In this document: in pieces, positions 54,131-64,000 of the stretch
Numbering within the stretch: the first letter of the stretch is position 1
Layout: the number at the start of each line of letters is the position of its first letter
Source of the DNA: Corbicula japonica
Taxonomy: Eukaryota > Mollusca > Bivalvia > Venerida > Cyrenidae
Length of the DNA: 64,000 nt
Direction of reading: 5' to 3'
Assembly (NCBI GenBank): GCA_038501625.1
Contig: JAZAYU010000123.1
Location: 1,736,001 to 1,800,000 of the forward strand
Program-made: the position numbers and the translations under genes
Notes under the pieces: model-generated
What the model saw: the letters and a program-made list of their open reading frames with translations, nothing else
The model's database searches: none
Told to the model about the DNA's origin: nothing

Positions 54131-54507
54131 GTTTTTATTGGCTTATTCCACACTGTATGATTCTTTGTGTGTTTATGTTTGCAAAATATAGTTATTGGTA
54201 TGTTTATTCATTTTTTTTGACAGTCAGAAGTGACATGTTAAGAAAGACAAAGTATAACATAAATGTGAAAGATCTGCATTATTTAAATATGACATTTCTT
54301 ACCAGTATTATCTATAAACAACCACTGCAAAGCTTTAACTGTTTATATATCTAATTTATATATCTAATACATATAGAGAAAACCTACAAATTTTATAGAA
54401 TAATTCAGTAAAAGCTTTTCCTTAGGTGTTAAAAAACTGTAATTTGTTTCCTCCTCCATAAACTGATCATGATTGTTAGTGTGACAGATTTGGGTCTCGG
54501 AAAGAGT

Positions 54508-54580
54508 AGCCTCGGCCAGTATTCGAACCTTGGACCTCGGGCTTACTGTGCCGACGCTCTACCGATTGAGCTACCGAGGC
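54508..54580 (-). tRNA. tRNA-like sequence, probably pseudogene or SINE head
   Basis: The minus strand folds with a perfect 7-bp acceptor stem (GCCTCGG / CCGAGGC), a D arm (GCTC / GAGC) with TAGCTCAATCGGTAGAG as box A, and a T loop in GGTTCGAATAC. The anticodon stem has a mismatch, the base before the anticodon is C where U is expected, and the T stem pairs only 3 of 5 positions. So it is unlikely to be a working tRNA. Confidence 0.5.
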
Positions 54581-54822
54581 CGCAGGTAAGAAATCTACTA
54601 CATAAGCTTGGCTTCTCCTCAACAGACTAATAAAACCTGTTAGCTTGATTTTTCTTCAACAGACTAATTAAACCTGTCACAGTCAGCCTTTACAGAATCA
54701 TATTTACACCTTGCCACATACCGGGTACTGACAACACATGATTCCCTGTGTAACAAAATGTTAAGGATATTCATATTTGATGCTGATCAATTACCAAGTG
54801 AAAACTTGGAGATGGCGCTAGA

Positions 54823-55016
54823 TGATTTGATTTGCCACTGACCGTTCCAAGGCGGTTACCCCTCGGGTTCTCATTTTTGTTTATTGTTAGTGGTGTCTTT
54901 TTTGAAACTGATCATTTTATTAACCATGCTCTCTCCCCCTCTTTTCTTCTTGACTGTGTGGGGAGGCTGTTTTTTCTGAATGTGGCGATTCCTGATATGC
55001 ATATTTCACCTTTTTA
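54823..55016 (+). mobile_element. Solo 3' fragment of the retroelement found at 22-24.4 kb
   Basis: TTTGATTTGCCACTGACCG up to GCATATTTCACCTTTTT matches 24180-24371 with few differences. The 5' end is truncated as expected for a retroelement, and both copies end at the same point before different flanks (AATATCCCC here). Confidence 0.85.
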
Positions 55017-55661
55017 ATATCCCCTTCCCAATTTCATCAGCAGGGAATAAAAATGTAAATAAATCTGCACTAACTTTCCATTTTATATATAAAACACAAA
55101 ATTCATCACCCGAAAAGAAAAACTTACTTAATAATTAATTTTTGCCATTTATTAGAGTCAATCAAATTAAAAACAGAAAACGTATGTGGTTTTTTTTTTT
55201 ACTTAAAAGGAAGACAAATCATAAATTTGTCACCGAATAGAATTGGTCTGGCAGCAATTAACCGATATCTTGCAACAGATCAAGTCTTATCTATAAAATA
55301 TAATGTTACAAACTCCTGTGAAATTCATCTCTTTTTATGCTGTTCTGTTTTGGCCTATTGTTGTTTACCCTTTTGATTGCCAAAACGCAAAAACATGATG
55401 CAAGATCGCAAAACCCAACTTTCAACTTTTATTCATGCGCTAAGGTTCATACAAAGAACAGCAATAGAATTAACAAATAGATGAATATGCAGTTATTGTC
55501 ATGGCGACATATAGGTTAACAGTGTACCTTTACTAGCTCATGTCTTAACATAAACATAGGAAACGGCTTACGCCAGATAATATAGGTTAAGTAAGCAAAT
55601 GAGTTTAGTGCATAAAACATGTAAATGCATAGAAGTCACAAATAATAGTATACGGAAAATG
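55017..55661. other. AT-rich stretch, possible LINE 3' untranslated region
   Basis: No coding. The part next to 55661 is probably the 3' untranslated region of the minus-strand LINE; I see no clear tail or target duplication. A word group at 55380-55430 (CCAAAACGCAAAAACATGAT) resembles one at 61080-61110 on the other side of the LINE, so the element may have inserted in a repeat. Confidence 0.35.
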
Positions 55662-56523
55662 TTAGAATAAGTTAATAGCTCTCAAAATCTTTCCAGCCAA
55701 GTGTCCTAAATTACGTAAGTCATTTTTGTTTTCTGTACTTATTAATTCTATAAATTTTAACATATTTGGCCTTCTTAAGTAATATTGTTTAACAAATCTC
55801 TTTCGTTCATAATGAAATTGTTTGCAAACAAGCAAGTAGTGAAATTCATCTCCAAGTTCATTACAAAAATTGCACTTTCTATCATCAAGAGGTATGCCCC
55901 TCCATCTTCCTATTTCAACCGGTAGACGATGATTTCTGGTGAGAAACAAAATCAGATTTCTACAGCTTGTTTGAGGTAAAGCATCAATATATTGACTTCT
56001 TTTAAAATCTGTCTTAAAAAAAATTATAAAAATTTGAATCGGAAGTTCTTGCGATTTCATTTCGCCAATTTTGAATAAAAATATCTGTGAGTTTTTGTTT
56101 CGTTGTTTTGTTTAACCATTTTGCATTCGGAAAACTTTGACTGTACCAGATTCCAGAGAATCCTAAGTTACAAAGTTGATTTTTTATATTATCAAGCCAT
56201 GTGGACTTAATACGCTTTTCGGAATGTAAACTATAAAGTAAATTATAAACTTTAGATGCCAGTTTTGGATTTAGAATATTTGCGGGGCCATCGATAAGTT
56301 TCGCCCAGTACGATAACATTCGATTTTGAATATCTACGCTTAACGGCAAGATTCCTAATTCACCGTATATCATATAACACGGTGTGGATTTCTTCATTTT
56401 AAATATATATTTATAAAACCGCAACTGTACACGTTCTAAGATGTCTAGATTTCCAAAGCCCCATATTTCTGATCCATAAAGAAGAATAGGTTTTACTGTT
56501 TTTTGGAAAAGATCTATTTGCAA
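55662..56523 (-). pseudogene. LINE ORF2 carboxyl region with zinc finger
   Basis: Frames 56523-56014 and 56060-55662 hold LLYGSEIWGF, KKSTPCYMIYGELGILPLS and a CNFC...H...C zinc finger (RKCNFCNELGDEFHYLLVC). The same order occurs in the fragment at 11.8-11.1 kb. Frame changes lie near 56040 and 56520. Confidence 0.75.
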
Positions 56524-58032
56524 ATCGAACGGTAACGATAGAGAATTGATTTTCCGGAGAAGTGAAAATAGAGCTTTGTTTGCTCGAAAAAGTTACAATT
56601 TTTGTTTTATCTGTATTAACATTTAATTTCCAAGTCTTACAGTAGTTGTGAAAATGGTTAAGTGCTTGTTGCATATCGGTTTCGTTTTCGGTAAGTATTA
56701 CAGTGTCGTCAGCATACAAGAGAATAAAAATTTTAAGATATGTGTATATGTCGTCAGTAATAAAATGTTTAGATATACCTTCAATGCCATTTTCCGTTAA
56801 ATAATTTTCTAAATCGTTAAGAAATATGCTAAATAGAAACGGTGAAAGGTTCTCACCTTGTCTCACCCCATTAAAGCAGCTAAAAAATGCTGACATCCCT
56901 TCACAGTTTTTAACTGCTGACTTAATATTATTGTACATGTTAAATATCAAGTTAAAACATTTTCCATTTATTTTTTCTTTCAATATTTTTTGCCATAAAC
57001 CGGCTCTCCATATGGAATCAAAACATTGTTTGAAATCAACAAAGCAACAAATCAAATTCTTTTTTTCAGAGTTGACAATGTCTATAAGACTTTTTAATAC
57101 AAAAATGTGATCAACAGTTGAATGGTTTTTACGGAAACCTGCTTGTGTGTTTTTAATCAATCCATTTTTTTCACAAAAGAGTTTAACCTGCTATTGATAA
57201 TGCTGGTAAATAATTTACCAAAACAACTTAATAAAGAAATTGGGCGATAGTTTTCAGGGGAAGACGGTACCCCCTTTCCTTTAAAAATAGGTTTTATTAT
57301 ACCAACCGTCCAACTTTCAGGTACAATACCTTCATTAAATATAATATTAAACAGTTTTTTATAAATTGGTATCATTATATGAGCCGTTGTTTTTATATGT
57401 TCGTTTACTATGTTGTCTACACCTGGAGATTTACTGTTTTTTAAATGCTTTATAGATAGCAATATTTCTTCATCGGTAATCGGTAAATTTATTTCTTCGT
57501 TAATTTCGTCACTAGTGTTTAAAGAAACGTTAATATCGTCATCAGAGTCGATTTTATTTTCATTGATACCCTTAAAATATTGATAAAAGTCATTGAGCGA
57601 TGCCGATGTTTGGTTTTCGCTTTTACGGGAGTTAATAATTTTCCAATACTGCTTTGGGTTAGCGCATCTTAAATTTCGGAGTTTTTCAATTTTATCATTA
57701 TTGAACTTATTACGTGCGAGTCTTATAGTGTTTTTGTATTGTTTACTAACGTCTTTAAGCAAGTTTTTGAAGTACGTATTTTTGTATTTATTATAAAGAC
57801 GTCGACTTTTGTTATAGACGTTACGCATATGACGGCATGTTGGATCAAACCAGTCTTGCTTGGAACTTTTCTTATGATTAACTAATTTCTTTCTTACCGT
57901 ACCAAAAGATTCTTTTGAGCTATATTCAAAAAGTCGTGCAATATCATTACATATATCATCTATTGAATTCTGGTTAAAATTATTCATTTCTGACATTTGA
58001 TCGATTTTATTTTCAATTTCTATTATTAGCAT
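56411..58032 (-). pseudogene. LINE ORF2, reverse transcriptase, frameshifted
   Basis: Frames 58032-57157 and 57160-56411 carry the RT: SPGVDNIVNEHIK, IIKPIFKGKG, NYRPISLLSC, then QAGFRKNHSTVDH, FVDFKQCFDSI, GVRQGENLSPFLFS and LLYADDTVI (YADD codons 56705-56716). All core motifs are present, so only the frame breaks (near 57158 and 58030) inactivate it. The RT copies the RNA at the nicked target. Confidence 0.85.
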
Positions 58033-59073
58033 TTAGTATCTAGATTTTCGACAAATATATCACGTTTATCCGGGTTCCATAATTTAGTAAACGAAATATT
58101 TTCGTCATTGTGTGTGTATTTTTCGATTTCTGGCAGTATGTGTGATTTAAGAGTCAGAGAGACTGGACAGTGAATATCGGAGTAAAGGTTACAAAAATCT
58201 TCAACTTTAAGATCAATTATGTTTTTGAAAACGGGAGATGTAGATAAATAGTAATCTACTGTACTAATATTCTTACAGGTCAGCTTTGGATCTGTGTAAT
58301 CAGAACCTATTCGTCCGTTCAAAATATATAACATGTTTTGTTTACAATATTCAATAAAAATATGACCATAGTTATTCACAAACCTATCACTATACTTCCT
58401 CTCAAGAGGTATGTTATACGTATAAAAGTTTGAAACCATATCTGCTTCTTCATCTTGAACATGCTGTAAGTCATATGTATCGGAAATAAAATTATCTAAT
58501 AAAACAAAATCTGGTAAACTCCCACATCGGGAGTTGTAATCACCAAAGAGAAGAATATGCTCTGAATTAGAGCAATACCTAGTTATTTCACTTTGCAATT
58601 CAATAAATGGATCATCATGTGCATATTTTGAGCTAGCTGGGGGCAAATATACAATACCACATTTTAAATCGGTCAAATTTTCACCAAAATTGCCATATAA
58701 GTGTTTAGATATGGTAAAAAAATTTAACTAATTTACTTTTAGAATTATTGTCAACTGTAACATATTGTGCTATTTCCCGTTTTACAAATAACGCAATACC
58801 CCCCGATTTACGTCTAGAGAGATTTACTCTATTCAAAAGATGCACATAAAATCCATCTAACTGTATACAATCCGATTCATCCGTTTTTGTTTCTTGTAAT
58901 CCAATAATATCGTACTTATTTAAAAATGAAACAAATTCTGGTACTTGTAGTTTTGAACTTAATCCACAAACATTTAAACACAGTAGCTTTATTTCATTTT
59001 CCTTTAAATTTTTAAGATTAATGTTACTGTGGTCAAATAAATAATTGTCTCCATTATTTAGGCCGTCTCCCAC
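58026..59073 (-). pseudogene. LINE ORF2, AP-endonuclease-like domain, frameshifted
   Basis: Frames 59073-58705 and 58676-58026 together give the EEP domain: CLNVCGL, QETK, SGGIALFVK, then GDYN, TVDYYLS and SDIHCPV. The frame changes in the 30 bases around 58690. This enzyme nicks the target DNA. Its ATG lies seven bases below the ORF1 stop, so ORF1 and ORF2 are nearly abutting. Confidence 0.8.
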
Positions 59074-59079
59074 TAATCC

Positions 59080-60867
59080 CTATTCAATGTTAGCCGAGTG
59101 TGCAGACGGCGTAAATTCCCGTGCGTCTGGTGATAGGCGTGACTGTTGATCGTCTTGTGAAAACATATCCGCCTGGCTGTCTGTCTGATTATTGTCAATT
59201 GTTTCGGTATTTCGTTGTTGCGTTTGTTGTTGTTGTTGTTGTGAAGTGTCCATAGGTGTTTGGGCTGTTGGCTCCTCTGTGTCGGACTGGCTCTCCGAAG
59301 ATTCCTCGCGCTGTTTTTTATTGTGGATGTTCTGGTCCAGCGGAGATTTCGCCTTGGTTTTACCAGTTAACCTATCACGGCGCGGGGGCGTAGATTCACA
59401 ATCGGAGTCAAAAGCACTGAATCTATTTTGCGTGAATGGTCTGTCAGTTCGTGGGACCCTCCGTGACGCCACTACCGTTCGTTTAAACGTTCTTGTTCGT
59501 AATTGTTCGTTTGGTTGATGTTGCACTTTCTGGTTTGTGTGTTGAGTGTATGGTCGCGTGTACTGTCTTCTTGTTTCAGCATCGTTATTTTGTTCATTTG
59601 TGTTCGTGTGTCTGTTCGTTTCTTGAATCGTAACACCGGGTATTTGTTGACCTGGGAAATACTGTTTATTATTAATGAATAATTTATCCCGTACAAGTCG
59701 TACTTTATTGTTCTGGTTTTTCCGGGCCTCCTTCGCTATGTTATATAATGGTTTTCGTTTTGTTTCTATTTCTTGTGGGAATTGTTCTTTCACGAAATAA
59801 TTTGTGTCTTTTAAGGTGGTTGGTAAATTTTGTCGTACGTATTCTTTGTCCTTGTGAAACGTAAATTTCGCGACTATAGGCCTCGGGTATTCAGCTTCAC
59901 TGTTATACCGCCCGAGGCGGTGAACACGATCAAAAGGAAAGTCACCTTCTAGCTGCATTTGGTTTGCTATGAAATTTTTAATAACTGCCTCGCAATCTTC
60001 TCCATTTTCTTTGAAGTCCGGTGCTTCTTCAATACCGGAGAATATCAGGTTATCGCGCATACTTCGCCATCGTAGGTCAACAATTTTATCGTTTAACTGG
60101 TCTTGTTGGTTTATTGTCTCTTGATGTGATTGTTTAAGTTCATCGACTTGTTTTTTTATGTTGTTAATGTTTCTGTCGGTGGCTGTGCTATTATTTGTTA
60201 TATCATCACACATGTCACTATAGTGTCTTATTGCGCTCTCATATTCTGACATTTTTAATTTCATAGCTTTTATTTCACCATTGACCGTCTCAATTTGATA
60301 TGTCGTGTTATTAACACTACGTTCTAAGTTCAACACATGCGTTAAGTGAGTTTCTAATTTCGATATTCTAGAGTTCTGGCCCTCCATTTTAGTTTCTATC
60401 AAACTCCACTTACGGTCTTGATTTTCAATAGCACCTTGTATTTTGTTCATCTGTTGACAAAGATTTGCTGCCCATTCTGGTATGCTGTTATCCGTCATCT
60501 GGGGCTGCAAACTATTGTATTGCATGCTTTGATAATTGGTCATTGGTTGACCGTTACATAACGGTACTTGGCTTTGCATACTGTTTGTATTAGGTTGAAT
60601 GTGTATAAAATGTTGCCCTATGTTCTGTCCTATATTCTGTCCAGGTGAACAAGAAATATTTTGCATACCTGTGTTCATATTGTTGTTGTTGTTTTGCATA
60701 TTTGGTATATATTGGGCGCTTTGTGTGTAAGTAGGCGATCGTTCGTATAAAACTTCTCTAGACTGACTTAAAACATCAGTAGTGCCGTGAGAAAATGATG
60801 TACCTGGTCCAATCTGTGCCATTTTACTAGAACCTTTCTTTCCTCCTTTGTTTCTGTTACCGCCCAT
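59080..60867 (-). CDS. LINE ORF1 protein (L1 ORF1p-like, Transposase_22 type)
   Basis: The 595-residue frame is intact. It starts with a basic MGGNRNKGGKKGSS, has an Asn/Gln/Met-rich stretch (residues 50-125), a coiled coil (about 130-265), an RRM-like domain beginning LRWRSMRDNLIFSGI (265-345; RVHRLGR, PRPIVAKF) and a carboxyl domain to about 405 (NYFVKEQFP, KEARKN). The last 190 residues are basic, then Gln-rich. The protein binds retroelement RNA as a trimer and acts as chaperone in target-primed reverse transcription. The start is the first ATG and lies close to the 5' end. Confidence 0.85.
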   Translation of the reverse strand: MGGNRNKGGKKGSSKMAQIGPGTSFSHGTTDVLSQSREVLYERSPTYTQSAQYIPNMQNNNNNMNTGMQNISCSPGQNIGQNIGQHFIHIQPNTNSMQSQVPLCNGQPMTNYQSMQYNSLQPQMTDNSIPEWAANLCQQMNKIQGAIENQDRKWSLIETKMEGQNSRISKLETHLTHVLNLERSVNNTTYQIETVNGEIKAMKLKMSEYESAIRHYSDMCDDITNNSTATDRNINNIKKQVDELKQSHQETINQQDQLNDKIVDLRWRSMRDNLIFSGIEEAPDFKENGEDCEAVIKNFIANQMQLEGDFPFDRVHRLGRYNSEAEYPRPIVAKFTFHKDKEYVRQNLPTTLKDTNYFVKEQFPQEIETKRKPLYNIAKEARKNQNNKVRLVRDKLFINNKQYFPGQQIPGVTIQETNRHTNTNEQNNDAETRRQYTRPYTQHTNQKVQHQPNEQLRTRTFKRTVVASRRVPRTDRPFTQNRFSAFDSDCESTPPRRDRLTGKTKAKSPLDQNIHNKKQREESSESQSDTEEPTAQTPMDTSQQQQQQTQQRNTETIDNNQTDSQADMFSQDDQQSRLSPDAREFTPSAHSANIE

Positions 60868-61039
60868 CTTGTGTCCAATTTTCCATTATATCACTTGCTT
60901 TTAACACTATTCACACTATTCACAATTATATCTCGGATACTGGTTTCCAGTTAAAGCTTTTAACACAAAATAAATCCTTACATATAACTTTACAATCACT
61001 AAATTCGATTTTTCTAAGCGAGAGCGAACATTTTTCAAC

Positions 61040-61065
61040 TTGCCGCCATAAACCACGTGACCTGA
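61040..61065 (-). promoter_or_regulatory. Candidate LINE internal promoter with E-box and YY1-like word
   Basis: On the minus strand CACGTG (61055-61060) is followed by TTTATGGCGGCAAG (ATGGCGGC at 61043-61050). An ATGGC core near the 5' end is where human L1 has its YY1 site, which sets the start of transcription. The functional link is inference. Confidence 0.35.
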
Positions 61066-61558
61066 CACCCAGATGCCAAATCGCGAAAAATGGGATGCAA
61101 GGTCACAAAGTATGACAAGAGGACTTGATATTAATTTGGCACCCTTGCATCATACTTTTGCAACCTCACATTGTTGTTTCATAATTACTCGTTTTTGTGG
61201 TCTCACCTAAGAGATCATAAGGGGAAACAATGATGGCTAATGCAGAATGCAATTCTTTAATAGTGGCACTTACATTTTTTTTCCCTGTGAAATTTTTTGA
61301 TACCACAGTAGTTTATCTGTAAACAATAGTCCCCTCTGACAGGTGCACCATTCATTCAGCAATTATTTACAATCCTCAAATGCTTTCAACAATTTTACAA
61401 AAGCTTTTTGTTATTTCTCAAAATGCTACAGACTGTTTTTTATCAGCAAACATCAAAACTTGATAATAAAATTTATTTCATAAAGTTATAATCGAATAAA
61501 TACAAATTTTAAATTTACAACATTTTAAGCATTTGAACAACTTGTCAACAACAACAAC

Positions 61559-62300
61559 TACCGTAATCACCCTAAGTATCGGGACACCCTTATTTTTCAT
61601 GAAAATAATTACTTTTTTCGTCCCAAAATATTGGGACACTTTTAGGAAAGTATTTTTTGTTGTCTCTAAGTTTTGGGACACATAAAGAAACAGTATTTCG
61701 TGTTCCTAAATTTGGGGACACGAGAAATGTGCTGGGTAATTATTCAAGTAGGTCTGTGTTTTTCTTCAATTTGCAGCAAAACTTTTTAAACGTCAAACTG
61801 ATTATGCAGGTGCAGTTAACAGTCTAAGGCGAGTGTCAGTCATTAGTATTAAAGTTAATTTTTATAAAAACAATCTTTCCAATAACCGACAAAGGTGTGA
61901 AAAAATCCCAAATTAAGCCATCTGTTTCAAGTGGCCAAGCATATGCCATTAAAACATGCAAAGGAATAAACAGAATGTCAATCACCACCTAATAAAATAA
62001 TGCTCGACAAGTTTCGACACAAAAATAAATCATTTTATTCTCCAAACTGTTAACACAAAATAATTTAAAAAGTATTTTAAAATTGTTTGATTTCTTATTA
62101 CCATTAAAACGTCGATCCGTATAAGTTCTGTGATAACGCCCTAGCATTTTTTTATACCTAACTGGTGCATGCGTACAAATCAACAATACCCAAAATATTG
62201 GGACACTTTTTTTAACAAATATTTTTCGCAACCCTAAATATTGGGACACAAAATTTTTTAATTTTTTTTAACTGTCCCAATACTTAGGGTGATAACAGTA
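61559..62300. mobile_element. 742-bp TIR element without transposase (MITE, possibly Tc1/mariner-like)
   Basis: Left end TACCGTAATCACCCTAAGTA and the inverted right end TACTGTTATCACCCTAAGTA agree at 25 of 28 positions when extended to GGGACA. Inner copies of CAAAATATTGGGACACTTTT lie near both ends (about 61623 and 62190). TA at the ends suits a TA target. No transposase frame is present. Confidence 0.75.
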
Positions 62301-62423
62301 AATCACTTTTACTAAAAAAATAAGAGCTTTATAGTGCTTTCAGACTAGATTTTTACAACTCTGTTTACTTATGAGCTAAAATATTGTTTTAATATAGCAA
62401 TCTTAATCAGTCCTGGAGGTACA

Positions 62424-62490
62424 CTGGTCTAGGGGTAGAATGTGGGACTTCATATCCAGAAAATGCTGATTCAAATCCTACCATTTGTAA
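62424..62490 (+). repeat. tRNA-like sequence, SINE head or pseudogene
   Basis: TGGTCTAGGGGTAGAATGTGG is box A-like and GATTCAAATCC (62468-62478) box B-like, at tRNA spacing. The acceptor stem is not convincing. No SINE tail was found. Confidence 0.4.
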
Positions 62491-62744
62491 GACTTTTCTT
62501 CAATTTCCACAATCCACTATTGATGTGTACAGGTTTTGAACCAGGAAGCAGTCATCAAAAGAAATGTGATTAATATAAGTGGAAAGAATTTGTTTCACAT
62601 TCAATGTCAAAATAAGTTTATAATAACCATCAGTAGGTGAATCACTGAGTGAAATGAATTGTCTTCTGGCCCAGATCAACCAGTGCCTACATGTCCCTTT
62701 AATATTGCAGAACAAGTTTTAAAGAAATGAAGTTGCTCAAATGA

Positions 62745-62985
62745 CAACATTTCCCTGTCCCTTTCCTCCCTTTTTACATGTGTGCGGCCAGTGTAGATCC
62801 GGATCAGCCGGCACATCTGTGCCACCTGATCAGGATCTGCACTGGTTGCTTTTTTGGTCAGTAATAACATAAAAAATCCAAAGGGAACAAAGCACATTCT
62901 GATTAGATGGCACGGATGTGCATGCTGATCTGGATCTACACTATTCGCCCATGCCATTAAGGAATGTATATGGAGGAAAGGGCTA
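62745..62985. repeat. GATC-rich palindromic repeat
   Basis: From CCCTGTCCCTTTCCTCCC to TATATGGAGGAAAGGGCT, with GTGTAGATCCGGATCAGCC, CACCTGATCAGGATCTGCAC and their inverted partners on the right half. It is one of the best preserved copies and is nearly a perfect palindrome in plan. Confidence 0.75.
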
Positions 62986-63059
62986 TAAAGCCAGCATTTC
63001 AAATGGCATCTGAATAGTATGGTCACCATGGTAAATAAACGTTAATCAGATTCCAGATT

Positions 63060-63295
63060 TTTTTACCTAAACCCTTTACTACATATTTACACTTTTTGAC
63101 ATTCGTGCAACCAGTGTATATCCAGATCAGCCAGCATGTCCTAGCTGTATGATCTAAATCAGTGCTAGTCACCTCTTCAATATAATTAAGCTTATGAATC
63201 TAAAAGCAAACAGTGTCATTCCAGTTCAAATGGCACATATTTACACTGTTTACCCAAGTAATATAAAGATGAATCAATGAAGTAAAAGGTTAATG
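63060..63295. repeat. GATC-rich palindromic repeat, decayed
   Basis: Begins AAACCCTTTACTACATA and ends ATGAAGTAAAAGGTTAA; inner words GTGTATATCCAGATCAGCC and GCACATATTTACACTG are degraded. Confidence 0.6.
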
Positions 63296-63539
63296 TTGAA
63301 TGGCATTATTATTACCAGTAAATAACTAGAACTTTCCAGTTACTCAATGCCTGGTTACCGGTAGTGGGATCTGTTTATGCCAGTTCTTACTTTTATTTAA
63401 TTTTTAATACATCTATAATATCAAACTTACAGAAACATTTTTTTTAACAATATTACTCTTTCAAATTGTTAGTTTTGCATGCTGAATCTTGTTTTTTCTT
63501 CTTTCACATAATAGATTTTTAATGCATTATTTCATGTAA

Positions 63540-63760
63540 CTACAAAGGTTTCATCACACGAGACCAGTGTAGAAACAGATCAGTTGCACATCTGTGCCAT
63601 CTAATTAGGATCTACATTGTACACTACTTGATCAGAAATAACCTTAGTTAATGAATTTAAAGCAAAAAGTGTAGATCCTGATCAGATGGCACAGATGTTC
63701 CAGCTGATCTGAATTTACACTGTTTGCCATGGTATAAAAGCGGCTCCATGAAGTACAGTG
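63540..63760. repeat. GATC-rich palindromic repeat
   Basis: AACAGATCAGTTGCACATC, GCCATCTAATTAGGATCTAC, then GTGTAGATCCTGATCAGATG and CCAGCTGATCTGAATTTAC follow the family plan, ending near TCCATGAAGTACAGTG. Confidence 0.65.
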
Positions 63761-63877
63761 TTGTTTGAACTTGTTTCTTGACTGCAAACTCATTGGAACA
63801 TCAATCAATATTTCGACAAAGCATGAACAACCACAAGAATGTCACATCCTTTCTCATTCAATGAATCTGGTGGGATA

Positions 63878-64000
63878 TTAGTGGGCCTGTTGTGGTCGCC
63901 TGTTTTCCACTTCAACAACAATTGTCTGTGCCAGAACATCGTACGCTGCTCTGTTATGTCGGAAGAAAAAAGCGGTGAAACAAGCAGGAAAGAAGAATGC
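63878..64000 (-). CDS. Carboxyl-terminal end of an unrecognised gene (partial at window edge)
   Basis: The minus strand is open from the window edge for 40 codons to a TAA at 63878-63880. The product is hydrophobic and aromatic first (AFFFPACFTAFFF), then RHNRAAYDVLAQTIVVEVEN and a basic end RRPQQAH. It looks like the last membrane segment and tail of a membrane protein, and its base composition is richer in GC than its flank. I do not recognise the family. A chance frame of this length is also possible. Confidence 0.35.
   Translation of the reverse strand, partial: AFFFPACFTAFFFRHNRAAYDVLAQTIVVEVENRRPQQAH

Larger units (their letters stand above)
55662..61065 (-). mobile_element. Nearly full-length APE-type LINE (non-LTR retrotransposon)
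   Basis: Reading leftwards: a 5' untranslated region of about 200 bp with CACGTG and ATGGCGGC words, an intact ORF1 (60867-59080), and an ORF2 with AP-like endonuclease, reverse transcriptase (YADD) and a carboxyl zinc finger, broken by at least five frame changes. The two-ORF plan with an L1-ORF1-like first protein is frequent in mollusc LINEs; I cannot place the clade. A related 3' fragment is at 10.9-11.8 kb. Confidence 0.85.

Overview
The window reads as eukaryotic, AT-rich, intron-containing metazoan DNA, most probably from a heterodont (venerid-like) bivalve mollusc. The reasons are the dense bivalve-type repeats (elements starting with the AGCTCACCTGAGC hairpin, GATC-rich palindromic repeats, tRNA-derived SINEs with an (AAAC)n tail), Helentron-type rolling-circle transposons with cysteine proteases, and spliced host exons. 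The species assignment is inference. No rRNA, intact tRNA, CRISPR array or bacterial operon was seen.

Layout. 1-2.5 kb: the last coding exon of an IFT-A-type protein (probably WDR35/IFT121) among palindromic fold-back repeats. 2.7-5.25 kb: a tandem array with a unit of about 147 bp, closed by a hairpin. 5.3-12.2 kb: decayed repeats, including a LINE carboxyl-terminal fragment at 7 kb, a long inverted repeat at 7.9-9.4 kb and a second LINE 3' fragment at 10.9-11.8 kb. 12.2-27.2 kb: two head-to-tail Helentron-type elements. The first (12.2-15.5 kb) is a 145-bp tandem array plus a broken protease fragment. The second (15.5-27.2 kb) carries a 73-bp array and a long polyprotein: OTU/C76-like cysteine protease, lysine-rich 38-residue repeats, zinc-binding region, Rep (HUH plus two tyrosines), Pif1-type helicase and EEP endonuclease. 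A Penelope-like retroelement copy (22.05-24.37 kb) splits this polyprotein.

27.2-31 kb is mostly repeat-bearing noncoding DNA. 31.1-35.6 kb holds a three-exon gene for an RPA-like OB-fold, zinc-ribbon protein. ETS-, E2F- and CRE-like sites lie upstream, but its last exon is out of phase and has a stop. 35.7-38.2 kb is a duplicated segment with a 154-bp tandem array and a small hairpin-bounded element.

38.7-51.0 kb is the main find: an apparently end-to-end Helentron of about 12.3 kb. It has matching subterminal inverted repeats, a 155-bp tandem array, a small coiled-coil gene and a spliced polyprotein whose protease is Ulp1/C48-like instead of OTU-like, followed by zinc-binding region, Rep, Pif1 helicase and EEP endonuclease. 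It contains a nested 0.25-kb nonautonomous element and a SINE with 13-bp target-site duplications. 51-55.6 kb is intergenic with solo transposon ends, a tRNA-like sequence, a candidate low-complexity exon and a 3' fragment of the same Penelope-like family. 55.6-61.06 kb (minus strand) is a nearly full-length LINE with an intact ORF1 and a frameshifted ORF2. 61.5-64 kb has a TIR element, GATC-rich palindromic repeats and the end of an unrecognised minus-strand coding exon at the window edge.

How the parts relate: the two autonomous Helentrons share everything from the lysine-rich repeats to the carboxyl-terminal endonuclease but carry different cysteine protease folds in front. Several short noncoding elements share termini with them and are plausible nonautonomous partners. 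Both polyproteins are interrupted, so these copies look inactive unless some lesions are assembly errors.
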